NCBI GenBank assembly: GCA_003215655.1
Contig: QCKB01000001.1
Location: 1-64,000 of the forward strand
Reading direction: 5' to 3'
DNA: 64,000 nt
DNA from: Prochlorococcus sp. AG-409-J16
GTDB lineage: Bacteria > Cyanobacteriota > Cyanobacteriia > PCC-6307 > Cyanobiaceae
The notes beneath the pieces are model-generated. The model saw only the letters and a program-made list of their open reading frames with translations. It had not been told where the DNA came from and made no database searches. Position numbers and translations under genes: made by a program. Below, piece by piece: positions 9,174 through 17,387 of the stretch (its first letter is position 1; every line of letters begins with the position of its first letter).

Positions 9174-9372
9174 TTCATGACTCCACTCTGGGAATTTCTT
9201 GATCTATTTATTTAACATACTTGATTTCTTTGTTTGCTGCAATTAGTCAACTCTTTTCTTATTTATTATTTTTTTTTACTTTTAAAGTATCGAATAGTCT
9301 TATTAAAGAATATTTTTTATTTATAAGTCTAGTTGGATTGACTTATTTTATGGTTTTATTGCTAGGCTTTAA

Positions 9373-9609
9373 TTAGAGTTTACTTAAGTCTATTCCTAGT
9401 GATTTTGCGTATGGTCCTAGGCCTTTCTTTTGGATCGTTTTTAAAGCACGTGTAGTCAAGCGAATATTTACCCAACGTTTCCCTTCAGCCCACCAAAGTC
9501 TTCTTTGTTGAAGGTTTGCTTGCTGTAGTTTTTTGGTTCGAATGTGGGAATGGCTTACGGCCATGCCGTTGTTTGCTCTAGTACCAGTTAGTTGACAAAC
9601 TCTTGACAT
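9373..9609 (-). CDS. rpmB: Ribosomal protein bL28
   Basis: Large-subunit ribosomal protein of 78 residues, the standard length. It starts [15 protein letters not shown] and carries the basic block [16 protein letters not shown] and the C-terminal [13 protein letters not shown] typical of bL28. It follows htpG on the same strand with 58 nt between, so it may have its own promoter or be read through. Confidence 0.96.
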   Translation of the reverse strand: MSRVCQLTGTRANNGMAVSHSHIRTKKLQQANLQQRRLWWAEGKRWVNIRLTTRALKTIQKKGLGPYAKSLGIDLSKL

Positions 9610-9667
9610 GTTTACTTTCTAGTGCGAATAGGCTTATTCAAATCAGCTTAGCAAACCTCCATTCTAA

Positions 9668-11590
9668 TTAATGGCTCCTTTCCATGAGCCTGCTCATAAG
9701 GTCAGAAGCTTTAATTTGGAATTGAGTAATCTCCTCCGCCTCAAGTCCACCTACAGCTAGCCTTGCCATGTCATATATATGACTTGCAATCTCTTTTGAT
9801 AAGCCGTCTGTAGAGGTTTCACCTGTTGTACCAACAATTACAGCACCTGACTGTAGTTTCAAGACACCCTCAATTAGTGAATGCTTTCTGTTAAGCATTA
9901 GAACATGATGTTCTGGCAAGCCAGGGAGCCTTTGTTCGATTAATGCTCCTATGTCGTTCATCCTTCGCATCTGCTCAGGTAAAAGAATCAAGGCTGGTGG
10001 CGCTTTTTGATCTTTAAGGGCTTGGACTTGAACTGTGATTTTTTCATTATTAAGGGCGTCTTTAAACAAACTCCGAAGCCTTTCTGACTTTGTTTCACCA
10101 TCTTTTCCTGTTATTTCATCTTCTCCTTCTCCTTCTTCTTCTTTAAGTGCATCATCTATTTCTGAATCTACTCTCTGAAATTTTATATCTTCATTTTTGC
10201 TTTCTAACCAAGGTATGAACTGGGCATCAATTACTGTATCAGCTTTGATTACTTCATTGCCCTGTGATACCCAAAGATTAAGTGTATTTGCTTGAGAAAT
10301 TTCATCGGTACAATATATAACTTTTTTGGAACTAGTGTCAGCTGTCCTACTGAGATAGCCCTTTATGGTTGTGAAGTATTTTTCGCCGAAAGGGATGGGA
10401 TCAATATCTGTTGAGTTTTCATCTGATTTAGTTTCTGCAGTGGTTCCAAACAGAATAATTTCTGAAACCTGTTCGGCAAATTTCTCATCCTCCATAGCTC
10501 CAATTTTTACAAATGGTGCTATGGAGTCCCATACTTCTGCATAGAATTTAGGATTCTCACTCTTTAGATTTTTAAGATTATCAGCTACCTTTTTTGATAC
10601 AAAATTACCTATTGATTTAACTCTCCTGTCACTTTGCAGAGCACTGCGACTTACGTTTAAGGGGATGTCTGGTGAGTCAAGGACTCCTCTTAATGGAAGG
10701 AGATATTTAGGTACTACTTCTTTAATTGAGTCACTTACAAATACTTGGTTACAAAATAGTTTTATATCACCCTTCTCCCAATCTGCTCTACCAGTTAATT
10801 TTGGGAAAAAGAGGATTCCTTGAAGGTTGTATGGATAATCAGTCTTTAAATGTACCCAAAGCAATGGATCTCCTTGAAATGGGTATAGGTAATTATAGAA
10901 GTCTATATATTCTTTGTCTGTAATATCCTTGGGATTTTTTCTCCAAAGACTTTCTTTTTTATTAATAACTTCTCCTTCTAATTTAATATCAATAGGCATA
11001 AAATCACAATATTTTCTTATTAGATTTTTTATACGAGATGGTTCTAAATATTCAATATCTTCTTCTGAGAGATAAAGGATTATGTCAGTACCAGGTTCTT
11101 CTCTGGAGGCTGTGTCAATTGAGAATTTTGGAGAGCCATCGCAACTCCATTTGACTGCACTTTGCCCTTCTAATGCAGATAAAGTAATTAGTTCAACATT
11201 ATTGGCAACCATAAAGCAGGAGTAAAAGCCAAGACCAAAATGTCCTATTATTTGATCATCTTCTTGTTTATACTTCTCAAGAAAATGTTCAGCACTAGAG
11301 AATGCTACTTGGTTAATATATTTCTTTATCTCTTCAGTAGTCATACCTATTCCATTATCAGATATTGTTAAGGTTTTCTTTTCTCTATCAATACTTATAT
11401 CAATTTTTTCTTCTAGGCCCTCTTTACATTCACCAGACATCGAGGCCATTCTTCTTTTTGTAATGGCATCGACTCCGTTGCTAACTAGTTCTCTCATGAA
11501 AATTTCATGGTCTGAATAGACAGCCTTTTTGATAATTGGGAAGATATTCTCAGTGTGGATTTGGATTTGTCCTTCTTCCAAAGCAGTCAT
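9668..11590 (-). CDS. htpG: Molecular chaperone HtpG (Hsp90)
   Basis: Cytoplasmic Hsp90 chaperone, an ATP-driven dimer. The 640-residue length is normal. The N-terminal GHKL ATPase shows MRELVSNGVDAI (about 29-40), SDNGIGMT and GHFGLGFYSCFM. The middle domain carries LPLRGVLDSPDIPLNVSR, and the C-terminal dimerisation region follows an acidic linker (EEEGEGEDEITGKDGE, about 485-500). Hsp90 of cyanobacteria supports heat and high-light tolerance and phycobilisome or tetrapyrrole factors; here this is family knowledge only. Upstream on the same strand lies a ferredoxin gene, 76 nt away. Confidence 0.97.
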   Translation of the reverse strand: MTALEEGQIQIHTENIFPIIKKAVYSDHEIFMRELVSNGVDAITKRRMASMSGECKEGLEEKIDISIDREKKTLTISDNGIGMTTEEIKKYINQVAFSSAEHFLEKYKQEDDQIIGHFGLGFYSCFMVANNVELITLSALEGQSAVKWSCDGSPKFSIDTASREEPGTDIILYLSEEDIEYLEPSRIKNLIRKYCDFMPIDIKLEGEVINKKESLWRKNPKDITDKEYIDFYNYLYPFQGDPLLWVHLKTDYPYNLQGILFFPKLTGRADWEKGDIKLFCNQVFVSDSIKEVVPKYLLPLRGVLDSPDIPLNVSRSALQSDRRVKSIGNFVSKKVADNLKNLKSENPKFYAEVWDSIAPFVKIGAMEDEKFAEQVSEIILFGTTAETKSDENSTDIDPIPFGEKYFTTIKGYLSRTADTSSKKVIYCTDEISQANTLNLWVSQGNEVIKADTVIDAQFIPWLESKNEDIKFQRVDSEIDDALKEEEGEGEDEITGKDGETKSERLRSLFKDALNNEKITVQVQALKDQKAPPALILLPEQMRRMNDIGALIEQRLPGLPEHHVLMLNRKHSLIEGVLKLQSGAVIVGTTGETSTDGLSKEIASHIYDMARLAVGGLEAEEITQFQIKASDLMSRLMERSH

Positions 11591-11666
11591 AGCATCATTT
11601 ATATAGGTGACCTTAGTAAGTTTTCGGTAAACGACTCAAGTGATTAATTGGTGTGGTCACCGTACC

Positions 11667-11900
11667 TTAACTATCTACCTTAAGTTTTTGTAGATCTTTT
11701 CTTTCTTCTGCTAATACAGCTCCTTCTATAGGACATACCTGAATACAGATACCGCAGTCAATACATGTCGCAAAATCTATCCAGTAAAAATCAGTTCCTT
11801 TTTTGTTTTTACCTTGACCAGGCTTAATACATCCAACAGGACATGCACCCACGCAATCAGATATTCCTTCACAGACGTCAGTTACGATACTGTGAGGCAT
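11667..11900 (-). CDS. Two-cluster bacterial-type ferredoxin
   Basis: A 77-residue electron carrier with two cysteine clusters. The first is C10-x5-C16-x3-C20-x3-C24; the second is C-x2-C-x2-C-x3-CP in ATCIDCGICIQVCP. Cyanobacterial proteins of this type bind 3Fe-4S and/or 4Fe-4S centres. It is not the plant-type 2Fe-2S PetF. It sits between hisZ and htpG, which gives no clue to its redox partner. The start at ATG 11900 gives the usual short N-terminus (MPHSIVTDVCEG). Confidence 0.88.
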   Translation of the reverse strand: MPHSIVTDVCEGISDCVGACPVGCIKPGQGKNKKGTDFYWIDFATCIDCGICIQVCPIEGAVLAEERKDLQKLKVDS

Positions 11901-11938
11901 AATTTAATCAAAAGATAGGTGATCATTAACAGTTTATT

Positions 11939-13117
11939 TTAATTTCCAATCCAAATGAGGTCTGTACAACCTCTTAGAGCTATCAGCTGTGTAGCCTCGT
12001 TTTCATTCTTGCATGGTTCAAGTTCAACAATGGCCTTTTCTCCTTTCAAATGGCAAGATGTTTGTCTTAATAATGCCTTCTCTAGAGAATTATTTTGATC
12101 AAATGCTATGAGGAGTTTTTGGGGATACTGATTAGAAACATTTCTCTCAGGTAGAAGTTCTCTTATATCATCTATTGAAAAACTAAAGCCTACACCATAT
12201 GAATTAGAGATATCACCTCCACATCGTTCAACCAATTGGTCATACCTACCCCCACTTGCTAAGACGATAGGAGAGGATTTTCCTTCACAAACGAGTTGAA
12301 AAACTAAACCATTATATAAGTTAAAGTGTGGTTGAAATGATGGATCAAGTTGTAAAGATATACCATTAGCTTGTGCCAATGGTTCAATATGGTTGAATAC
12401 TCTTTCGAGATTATTTAGAACAGTACTTTTACCAAACTCTTGCTTGAGAGTCTGAATTATTTGGTTAGGTAAACCTCTTAGTTGAATAAAGTTTAAGATA
12501 GTATCTAAGATGTCTTGTTTAATGTTTAATCTTTCCAATGAAAGATGATCGTATTCAATTAGTAATCTTTTCACCTGAATTCTCTCCTTGTTACTTAAGG
12601 GTTTAAGGATTAAATCCATTATTTCAGTATGACCAATAAGTATTTGAGGCTTATTTTCCTGGTTTATTTCTAATGCTTCAAGGGATTTTAGAAGCAAAGA
12701 GAGCAATTCCATTTCTGCAGAAACTTCTTTTACACCAAAAAGTTCTACTCCGCTTTTTAGTTTCTCTTCAATCCGTATTCCTCCCTCGTCTGCCTGTTTG
12801 CTTTCAAATACGGTTCCTGTGGCCCAAAGCCGTAATGGCCTAGGCCTTTCTGAAAGTCTTGTACATGCAGCGCGAGCAATCGATGCTGTCATTTCTGGTC
12901 TGAGTCCAAGAGGTTCGTCTGCCACCAAGTGGACTATTTCCTTGCTTTCGATTGCGCCACCGGCCATCAAGGTTGCCAACCTTTCAACTCTAGGCGGCGA
13001 AACCTCGTCATATCCCCATTTCTTATAAACCTCGGCAAGTTTTTTGCTGAGAGAGTGGTTCTTTTCAACTTGTTGAGGGTTGAGATCGCGTGCACCCGCT
13101 GCAGGTTGCAGTGCCAT
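11939..13117 (-). CDS. hisZ: ATP phosphoribosyltransferase regulatory subunit HisZ
   Basis: Regulatory subunit that pairs with short-form HisG to make the first enzyme of histidine synthesis. The 392 residues follow the class II histidyl-tRNA synthetase core: motif 2-like RPRPLRLWATGTVFE, LVADEPLGLRPEMT near residue 70, and motif 3-like ASGGRYDQLVERCGG. No full HisRS anticodon-binding domain is present, and sequence drift at tRNA-synthetase positions argues against HisRS itself. Its partner hisG is not in the window. It starts 20 nt after the suhB-like stop, on the same strand. Confidence 0.88.
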   Translation of the reverse strand: MALQPAAGARDLNPQQVEKNHSLSKKLAEVYKKWGYDEVSPPRVERLATLMAGGAIESKEIVHLVADEPLGLRPEMTASIARAACTRLSERPRPLRLWATGTVFESKQADEGGIRIEEKLKSGVELFGVKEVSAEMELLSLLLKSLEALEINQENKPQILIGHTEIMDLILKPLSNKERIQVKRLLIEYDHLSLERLNIKQDILDTILNFIQLRGLPNQIIQTLKQEFGKSTVLNNLERVFNHIEPLAQANGISLQLDPSFQPHFNLYNGLVFQLVCEGKSSPIVLASGGRYDQLVERCGGDISNSYGVGFSFSIDDIRELLPERNVSNQYPQKLLIAFDQNNSLEKALLRQTSCHLKGEKAIVELEPCKNENEATQLIALRGCTDLIWIGN

Positions 13118-13137
13118 CTTGATATTTCAGACTTATA

Positions 13138-14025
13138 TCAGGATCTTATGTCTTGAAGCTCTGGAGCACCATAGGCATCACCCTGGAGTGGTTTTACTTG
13201 AGCCAGTTCATTCTTCAGCACTTTCTCTATACCAGGCGAACAAGCTAGAACTCTTCCTTTTGTAAGTTCAAATTCTCCATATGGGTAATCACTAATGCTT
13301 CCACCAGCCTGATCAACAATTGCAATTCCAGCAGCTAAATCCCAAGGAGCAAGCCCCCTTTCCCAATATCCATCTAATTTCCCTGAGGCAACAAAAGCCA
13401 GATCTACAGCTGCTGCGCCACCTCTTCTCACTCCGCGGGTTCGATGAGTTAACCAACAGAACTCGGCGTAATTATTATTTATTTGGGTAACACGATCATA
13501 TGCAAATCCCGTGACAAGAAGAGAATTAACTAATTCATTGCAAGACGAGACTTTGATTAATTGGTTATTGCAGAATGCACCATGTCCAGGAGCTGCCCAA
13601 TAGTTCTCTTTAACATAAGGTATATCAATTGCACCGAGTATTGGTTGTTGATTCCAAGTAAGGCCTATAGAAGTTGCAAAGAATGGATATCCATGGGCGA
13701 AGTTTGTAGTTCCATCTAATGGATCTACACACCAATTCAATAGATTATTACCATTAGAGGATCCACTCTCTTCTGCAATAATGGCGATTTCTGGACTATT
13801 TTCTTTTAAGAATTTGAGGATGACGTCCTCTGCTGCTAGATCTGCATTTGTGACAAGATCTCCTATACGTCCTTTGTCTTTGATTGAGGTTAGTCTCCCA
13901 TAATTTTCCATTAATACTCTTCCTCCAATCAATGACGCTTCTCTAGCTATTGAGATCAGATTATTGATATCTGATGAACTTAACCCTGCATTATTAGCAG
14001 AAATAGAACTTCTAAAATGGTTCAT
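13138..14025 (-). CDS. suhB: Inositol-1-monophosphatase family protein
   Basis: Mg-dependent phosphatase of the IMPase/FBPase fold, 295 residues. The metal-binding sites are visible: EESG (E of motif near residue 88), VDPLDGTTNFAHG (about 103-115) and APWDLAAG (about 228-235). The family hydrolyses inositol phosphates and related sugar phosphates, including histidinol phosphate in some lineages. Its place directly upstream of hisZ on the same strand, 20 nt apart, makes histidinol-phosphate phosphatase (HisN-type) a fair alternative. The symbol suhB denotes the family, not a proven substrate. Confidence 0.82.
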   Translation of the reverse strand: MNHFRSSISANNAGLSSSDINNLISIAREASLIGGRVLMENYGRLTSIKDKGRIGDLVTNADLAAEDVILKFLKENSPEIAIIAEESGSSNGNNLLNWCVDPLDGTTNFAHGYPFFATSIGLTWNQQPILGAIDIPYVKENYWAAPGHGAFCNNQLIKVSSCNELVNSLLVTGFAYDRVTQINNNYAEFCWLTHRTRGVRRGGAAAVDLAFVASGKLDGYWERGLAPWDLAAGIAIVDQAGGSISDYPYGEFELTKGRVLACSPGIEKVLKNELAQVKPLQGDAYGAPELQDIRS

Positions 14026-14224
14026 TGATTATGTTTTTTTTGATTATAACTAGATATAGCATTTCTACCAAAAAATTTAAAAAATAGAAAATAATTTGAA
14101 TAGTTTTTATATATTCAATAGTTAATTATGGGTTTTATTCTTAGATTTTGATCGTTTAGAATTTATTTATTGTCATTTCAACTCTTTTTTTAACGATTGA
14201 ATCTTATACCTTAGTTTAGGCGTT

Positions 14225-14230
14225 TATAAT
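14225..14230 (+). promoter_or_regulatory. Candidate -10 element for tRNA-Ser
   Basis: TATAAT, a perfect consensus -10 hexamer, lies 44 nt upstream of tRNA-Ser on the same strand. The best -35 (TTGAAT at 14197) would be 22 nt away, too far for a standard promoter, so the call rests on the -10 and on position. Confidence 0.35.
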
Positions 14231-14273
14231 CATAAGGTCATCATAACTGCTAGGTCCTAGCGGTAATACCTTT

Positions 14274-14360
14274 GGAGAGATGGCCGAGTGGTTGAAGGCG
14301 CAGCACTGGAAATGCTGTATAGGGGCAACTCTATCGAGGGTTCGAATCCCTCTCTCTCCG
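14274..14360 (+). tRNA. tRNA-Ser (anticodon GGA)
   Basis: An 87-nt class II tRNA. The seven-base acceptor stem GGAGAGA pairs with TCTCTCC, followed by discriminator G. The anticodon stem is CAGCA/TGCTG around loop CTGGAAA, giving GGA at 14308-14310. A long variable arm lies before the T-arm GAGGGTTCGAATCCCTC. CCA is not encoded. It reads UCC and UCU serine codons. Confidence 0.96.
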
Positions 14361-14431
14361 TTTTAATTCATTTAAGTAAATGCTTACTCCTAAAATATAA
14401 CCAACTAATGTTTTAGATATAGATTAAAATT

Positions 14432-15223
14432 TTAACCAAATCGACCTGAAATATAGTCTTTAGTTGCTTGTTGTTTTGGACTGTTAAATATCTTCTCTGT
14501 ATCATTGAATTCAACAAGATATCCAACTTTACCTGTCCCTCCCCCTTTTGCTTCTGCATTATAAAAGGCAGTCATATCACTTACTCTTACTGCTTGTTGC
14601 ATATTATGAGTAACAATAATGATTGTATATTCCTTTTTTAGCTCATGCATCGTCTCCTCAATCTTAAGAGTAGAGATTGGATCTAGAGCTGAGCATGGTT
14701 CGTCCATAAGTATCACATCGGGTTGTGTAGCTATGGTTCTTGCTATACATAATCTTTGTTGTTGACCACCAGATAGAGAGCAACCGCTTTCATTTAGCTT
14801 ATCTTTGCATTCTTCCCAAACAGCGGCTTTTTTTAGTGATTCTTCAACTAATTGATCCATGTTACCTGTATAACCATTAATTCTTGCCCCAAAAGCTATA
14901 TTCTCGTAGATACTTTTTGGAAAAGGATTTGGTTGTTGGAATACCATTCCTATCATTCTTCTAACTTCTACTGGATCAATCTCTGGGGAATATAAATCAA
15001 TACCTTCGTATAATACTCGACCTGTAATTGTACATCCTACAATAAGATCATTCATTCGATTTATAGACCTAAGGACTGTAGATTTTCCACAGCCAGATGG
15101 CCCAATAAGAGCTGTAACTTTACCTTTTGGAATATCTAGATAAAGGTTCCTTACTGCGTCAAAACCACCGTATTTTATGCTGACGTTTTCAAATGATATG
15201 CATGTATTCATGTTGTATGACAT
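14432..15223 (-). CDS. pstB: Phosphate ABC transporter ATP-binding protein
   Basis: ATPase of the high-affinity phosphate importer. Its 263 residues show Walker A GPSGCGKS (41-48), VFQQPNPFP, signature LSGGQQQR (about 150-157), Walker [13 protein letters not shown] and the switch [11 protein letters not shown]. The Q-loop form QQPNPFP is typical of PstB. It is last in the pstC-pstA-pstB order on the minus strand, 39 nt after pstA. No phoU follows, as is common in picocyanobacteria. Confidence 0.95.
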   Translation of the reverse strand: MSYNMNTCISFENVSIKYGGFDAVRNLYLDIPKGKVTALIGPSGCGKSTVLRSINRMNDLIVGCTITGRVLYEGIDLYSPEIDPVEVRRMIGMVFQQPNPFPKSIYENIAFGARINGYTGNMDQLVEESLKKAAVWEECKDKLNESGCSLSGGQQQRLCIARTIATQPDVILMDEPCSALDPISTLKIEETMHELKKEYTIIIVTHNMQQAVRVSDMTAFYNAEAKGGGTGKVGYLVEFNDTEKIFNSPKQQATKDYISGRFG

Positions 15224-15262
15224 TGTAAAAATAGCATTTTCTTTGGTAGTTTTTTAATTTAA

Positions 15263-16177
15263 TTATCTAGAGGCTAATCTGCTTAGCCACCTTGATAGCA
15301 TGCTTAGGAATAATACTAGTATTATTAATACAAAAGAGGCTGCCCAAGCGAGTTGATTTTGTGCTTCATAAGGTTCTAGGGCAAAATTATATATTAATAC
15401 TGAGAGTGAAGCTATTGGATTAAGCAAAGAATTACTATCTGCCCAATAGTAAGAAAACAATGCGGTAAATATCAGAGGAGCTGTTTCTCCCGCAGCTCTT
15501 GCTATTGAAAGGATAATTCCTGTAGCAATGGCATTAAATGCACTAGGCAATGTAATTCTAGTTATTGATGTAAATTTTGTAGCCCCTAACGATAAGGCAC
15601 CTTTTCTTAAATTATCGGAAACTAATTTTAGACCCTCATCTGTTGTTTTTATTATCGTTGGGAGCATTAATATTGATAGTGCAATACTCCCAGCTGTTGC
15701 GCTAAAGTTACTTCCTAGTATTAATCGCGTTGAAACTATCATTCCATATATAAATACACCTGCAATAATTGATGGAACTCCAGATAATACATTAACGCCA
15801 AATCGTATGAACTTAGCAAATGAACCATTTTTAGAATATTCAGCAAGGTATATACCTCCTCCAACACCAATTGGTACAGCAATTAATGTTGCTAATATAG
15901 TAATAATAAATGTTCCCTGAATTGCATTACCAATACCTCCAGCGCCTAGATCATCTCCTGGAGGGCTTGGAAGCTGTGTAAATAAGGAAATGGATATCTG
16001 TGCTCCACCTTTTATAAGTATATATCCTATTACCAGTAGTAATGGGATTACTGCTATTGACGCAAAAATTGTTGCTAATAAGCTTAATAAGCTGTTTATT
16101 ATATTTCTTTTGTTTGTGGGATTGAACTTAAGATTAATTCCTAATTTGCTTACGGAATTATTAGTAATGTAATCCAT
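15263..16177 (-). CDS. pstA: Phosphate ABC transporter permease PstA
   Basis: A 304-residue inner-membrane permease with about six helices. Family-typical blocks are GVGGGIYLAEYSKNG, LSGVPSIIAGVFIYG and the EAA-loop region KGALSLGATKFTSITRITLPSA. It lies 1 nt after pstC, so the two are co-translated. PstA and PstC form the heterodimeric channel energised by PstB. Confidence 0.94.
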   Translation of the reverse strand: MDYITNNSVSKLGINLKFNPTNKRNIINSLLSLLATIFASIAVIPLLLVIGYILIKGGAQISISLFTQLPSPPGDDLGAGGIGNAIQGTFIITILATLIAVPIGVGGGIYLAEYSKNGSFAKFIRFGVNVLSGVPSIIAGVFIYGMIVSTRLILGSNFSATAGSIALSILMLPTIIKTTDEGLKLVSDNLRKGALSLGATKFTSITRITLPSAFNAIATGIILSIARAAGETAPLIFTALFSYYWADSNSLLNPIASLSVLIYNFALEPYEAQNQLAWAASFVLIILVLFLSMLSRWLSRLASR

Positions 16178-16178
16178 A

Positions 16179-17129
16179 TTAGTATTTTAATCTTATTTTT
16201 TTTACTAACCACTGCGCAAATATATTAACCAATAGAGTTAGTATCATTAGTATGAAACCAGCGTACATCAGTGAGGAGACTTGACTGCCATCTGCTTCTC
16301 CAAATTGGTTAGCTAGTAAGGCGGATATTGTGTTTCCAGGTGCTAGTAATGACCAACTAAAGTTATTTGAATTTCCAATTATCATTGTTACTGCCATTGT
16401 CTCTCCCATTGCTCTTCCTAAAGCTAAGAGGATCCCTCCTATTATTCCTGAAATAGCAGCAGGGAGAATCACTATGAAAATAGTTGTCCACCTTGTTGCT
16501 CCAACACCATATGCAGCTAGTCTAAGGTTTTGAGGAACTTGATTTAGAGAATCTCGCGAGATAGAGGTTATTATCGGTAATATCATGATAGCCAATATTA
16601 TTATTGCAGGTGCTATACCAGGCCCTATAGGTTCAGAACCAAATATTGGTAACCATCCAAGAAATTTATTTAAAAAAAGAAAGAAAGGTCTTAAGAAAGG
16701 TTCCATAATAAATATAGCCCATAAACCTAGTACAACTGATGGAATAGCCGCTAGTAATTCAATTAAATTGCTAACGAGATTTCTGATTTTTATAGGTACA
16801 AAATCCTCAGTTATAAATATTGCTGAACCTACACCTAGTGGAACAGCAATCAAGAGTGAAAGTATGGATGTAGTTATTGTGCCATATATAGCTGTAAATG
16901 CTCCATAGTTATCAAGTACTGGATTCCAGTCTGAAGTGGTTATAAATTGAAGACCATATCGTGCCATTGACTCAGTAGAGCCAGAAAAAATAACCAAAAA
17001 TATTGCAAATAGTATTAAGGCTACTGAATTAGCCATAATTAAAGCTAAGCCTTTAAAGCTTTTATCTATAAGCTTTTCAGTATCACTTCTTTTTCTAAGC
17101 TTAAAAATTGGTTTGGATTCAGTATTCAT
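16179..17129 (-). CDS. pstC: Phosphate ABC transporter permease PstC
   Basis: A 316-residue permease, partner of PstA. It shows a cytoplasmic N-terminus, a first helix at about 30-50, GVGSAIFITEDF, LLAAIPSVVLGLWA and the EAA-loop RLAAYGVGATRWTTIFIVILPAA. It is first in the pst operon; no pstS precedes it, so the phosphate-binding protein is encoded elsewhere. Upstream is a pair of TAACC half-sites with a -10-like hexamer, described separately, which would fit PhoB-type control under phosphate starvation. Confidence 0.94.
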   Translation of the reverse strand: MNTESKPIFKLRKRSDTEKLIDKSFKGLALIMANSVALILFAIFLVIFSGSTESMARYGLQFITTSDWNPVLDNYGAFTAIYGTITTSILSLLIAVPLGVGSAIFITEDFVPIKIRNLVSNLIELLAAIPSVVLGLWAIFIMEPFLRPFFLFLNKFLGWLPIFGSEPIGPGIAPAIIILAIMILPIITSISRDSLNQVPQNLRLAAYGVGATRWTTIFIVILPAAISGIIGGILLALGRAMGETMAVTMIIGNSNNFSWSLLAPGNTISALLANQFGEADGSQVSSLMYAGFILMILTLLVNIFAQWLVKKIRLKY

Positions 17130-17231
17130 CTTTAAACTTCAGAGAATTTTATGAATGATTGACTTTCTGAATCATTTACAGAAGCATGGCAGGCAATCCT
17201 CATCATGCAGTTAGCTCTGCGTATAATCAAT

Positions 17232-17268
17232 ATAGTAAATCCCTGAAAGAGGTTATCCTTTTGGTTAG
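17232..17268 (-). promoter_or_regulatory. Candidate Pho-type promoter upstream of pstC
   Basis: Read on the minus strand, two direct repeats, CCTAACCA and GATAACCT, carry TAACC cores 12 nt apart (17263-17267 and 17251-17255). Twelve bases further on is TACTAT (17232-17237), a plausible -10. Cyanobacterial Pho boxes are tandem TTAACC-like repeats with 11-nt spacing, so this one is 1 nt off. The leader to the pstC ATG is about 100 nt. Position and architecture support the call, but the match is partial. Confidence 0.4.
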
Positions 17269-17387
17269 GGCTCATCAATAAAATTTGATGCTTTGTTCGG
17301 GACTTGTCAGGAACTCATTTGAAAAAGATGCAAAACTGGAACTTTAGGCTAATTGGCCGTTACGGTGGTGAATCAGCAATATGAGCC

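Noticed and set aside
12798-13265. Open frames on plus opposite hisZ and suhB
   Set aside because: No recognisable domain, overlapping two real genes on the other strand.
15528-16908. Open frames on plus opposite pstA and pstC
   Set aside because: Antisense to membrane proteins, where hydrophobic codons give long open reverse frames; no independent evidence.
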